Positions 63,586 to 64,000 of a DNA stretch of 64,000 nucleotides are shown here, one piece after another. Under the pieces are notes generated by a model, which saw only the letters and a program-made list of their open reading frames with translations, was not told the origin of the DNA and did no database searches. Numbering within the stretch: position 1 is the first letter of the stretch; every line of letters starts with the position of its first letter. Made by a program: the position numbers and the translations under genes. The stretch is from assembly GCA_001695595.3 (NCBI GenBank), contig MBPM02000153.1, positions 34,416 to 98,415 of the forward strand, given 5' to 3'. The DNA comes from Plasmopara viticola. Its lineage: Eukaryota > Oomycota > Peronosporomycetes > Peronosporales > Peronosporaceae.

Positions 63586-64000
63586 GAAAATCTGATTCTT
63601 CTTACAGCCTCAGATACGTTCAATACAGCTTTCTGGACATGCAGTCACGCGTTTTAAGTAGAACTTAGCGATTGCTGCTCCAATCGAAGCACCGATTCTT
63701 CCTACGGCTCAGATACGTTTAATCTAGCTTCCTGAGCAAGCACATATGCGTTGCAAGCGTACCTTAGCGAGTTCTGCTTCATTTGAAGCCCCGATACTTC
63801 CTACGGCCCCAGATACGTCAAATATAGCTTCCAGAACATGCAGACACGCGTTTCGAGCGTAACTAAGCGAGTTCTTCTCCGTTTGAAGATCTGATTCTTC
63901 CTATAGCCTCAGATACGTTCAATACAGCTTCCTGGACATGCAGTCACGCGTTTTAAGTAGAACTTAGCGATTGCTGCTCCAATAGAAGCGCCGATTCTTC

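Larger units (their letters stand above)
1..64000 (+). repeat. Tandem satellite array, ~100-bp monomer
   Basis: The whole window is a head-to-tail array of a monomer of about 100 bp. Successive 'gaag' phase points at 99, 199, 299 and 399 show the period directly. Nearly every monomer has the order 'gaagNNccgattctt', then 'acggcctcagatacgt', then 'agcttcc', then an 'acgcgt' palindrome, then 'agcg' and 'ctgctcc'. All copies I read are on the same strand. The base composition is close to balanced. The array is neither coding nor transposon-like: no terminal repeats, no transposase and no unique sequence interrupts it. By its length and nested organisation it is most like centromeric or heterochromatic satellite of a eukaryote. 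The family is not one I recognise. Confidence 0.97.
56861..64000 (+). repeat. Satellite domain 10: 25-mer HOR (~2.5 kb)
   Basis: Marks recur about every 2.5 kb. The C monomer with 'ctttctagagtctcag' starts at 56,961, 59,453 and 61,968 (2,492 and 2,515 bp apart). The T cassette starts at 58,256, 60,744 and 63,286 (2,488 and 2,542 bp apart). The spacing is about 25 monomers; the larger values coincide with the indel-rich stretch at 60.7-62.6 kb. The window ends inside the array. Confidence 0.85.

Noticed and set aside
1..64000. Minisatellite or repeat-protein gene
   Set aside because: Neither the 100-bp monomer nor the 299-bp trimer is a multiple of three, so no frame can be conserved through the array.
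1..64000. Inverted segments or strand switches
   Set aside because: I looked for reverse-strand versions of common words such as 'tgaggccgtagg' and 'catgtcc' in series and found none. All monomers appear to be in one orientation.

Overview
This window is wall-to-wall satellite DNA. From base 1 to base 64,000 I see only one sequence family: a head-to-tail monomer of about 100 bp, roughly 640 copies, all in the same orientation. I found no inverted copy, no recognisable gene, no RNA gene, no transposon and no unique flank. Both ends of the window lie inside the array, so the array is longer than 64 kb. Long arrays with nested higher-order repeats (HORs) like this are typical of eukaryotic centromeric, pericentromeric or other heterochromatic blocks. 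I do not recognise the family and cannot name the organism. The absence of strong CpG loss is a weak hint towards a genome without heavy DNA methylation.

The monomer can be phased on a 'gaag' start. Three main types alternate. Type A is 99 bp and carries 'gagcaagcacata'. Type B is 100 bp and carries 'gacatgcagacacgcgttcc' followed by 'gcgagttcttct'. Type C is 100 bp and carries 'gcagccacgcgtttta', 'gtagaacttagcgattgctg' and 'ctccaata'. A-B-C forms a basic 299-bp trimer, and larger HORs are built on it. A fourth group, T1-T2-T3, recurs as a cassette.

Layout: 1-9,090 is a mosaic of an older-looking subfamily with local duplications. 9,091-13,237 holds diverged A-B-C trimers. 13,238-23,870 is a highly homogenised block with 6-mer (about 598 bp) and 8-mer (797 bp) HORs. 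23,871-25,762 is diverged. 25,763-31,700 is a 12-mer HOR of about 1.19 kb of satellite carrying a 29-bp unit that ordinary monomers lack, in 0 to 2 copies. 31,701-36,002 is diverged and has two and a half T cassettes. 36,003-40,708 and 40,709-about 44,777 are a 4,706-bp tandem segmental duplication. 44,778-52,076 and 52,777-56,860 are mosaics. 52,077-52,776 is a run of seven consecutive 100-bp B-like monomers without the trimer pattern. 56,861-64,000 is a 25-mer HOR of about 2.5 kb.

Nothing here works as a gene set. The content of interest is structural: the HOR sizes, exchange junctions, chimeric monomers, short dyad symmetries at the monomer start, a weak CENP-B-box-like word, and patches of dense indels that look like consensus or assembly error. 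All short open reading frames are by-products of the repeat: 100 is not divisible by 3, so each monomer shifts the frame and stops recur in every frame.
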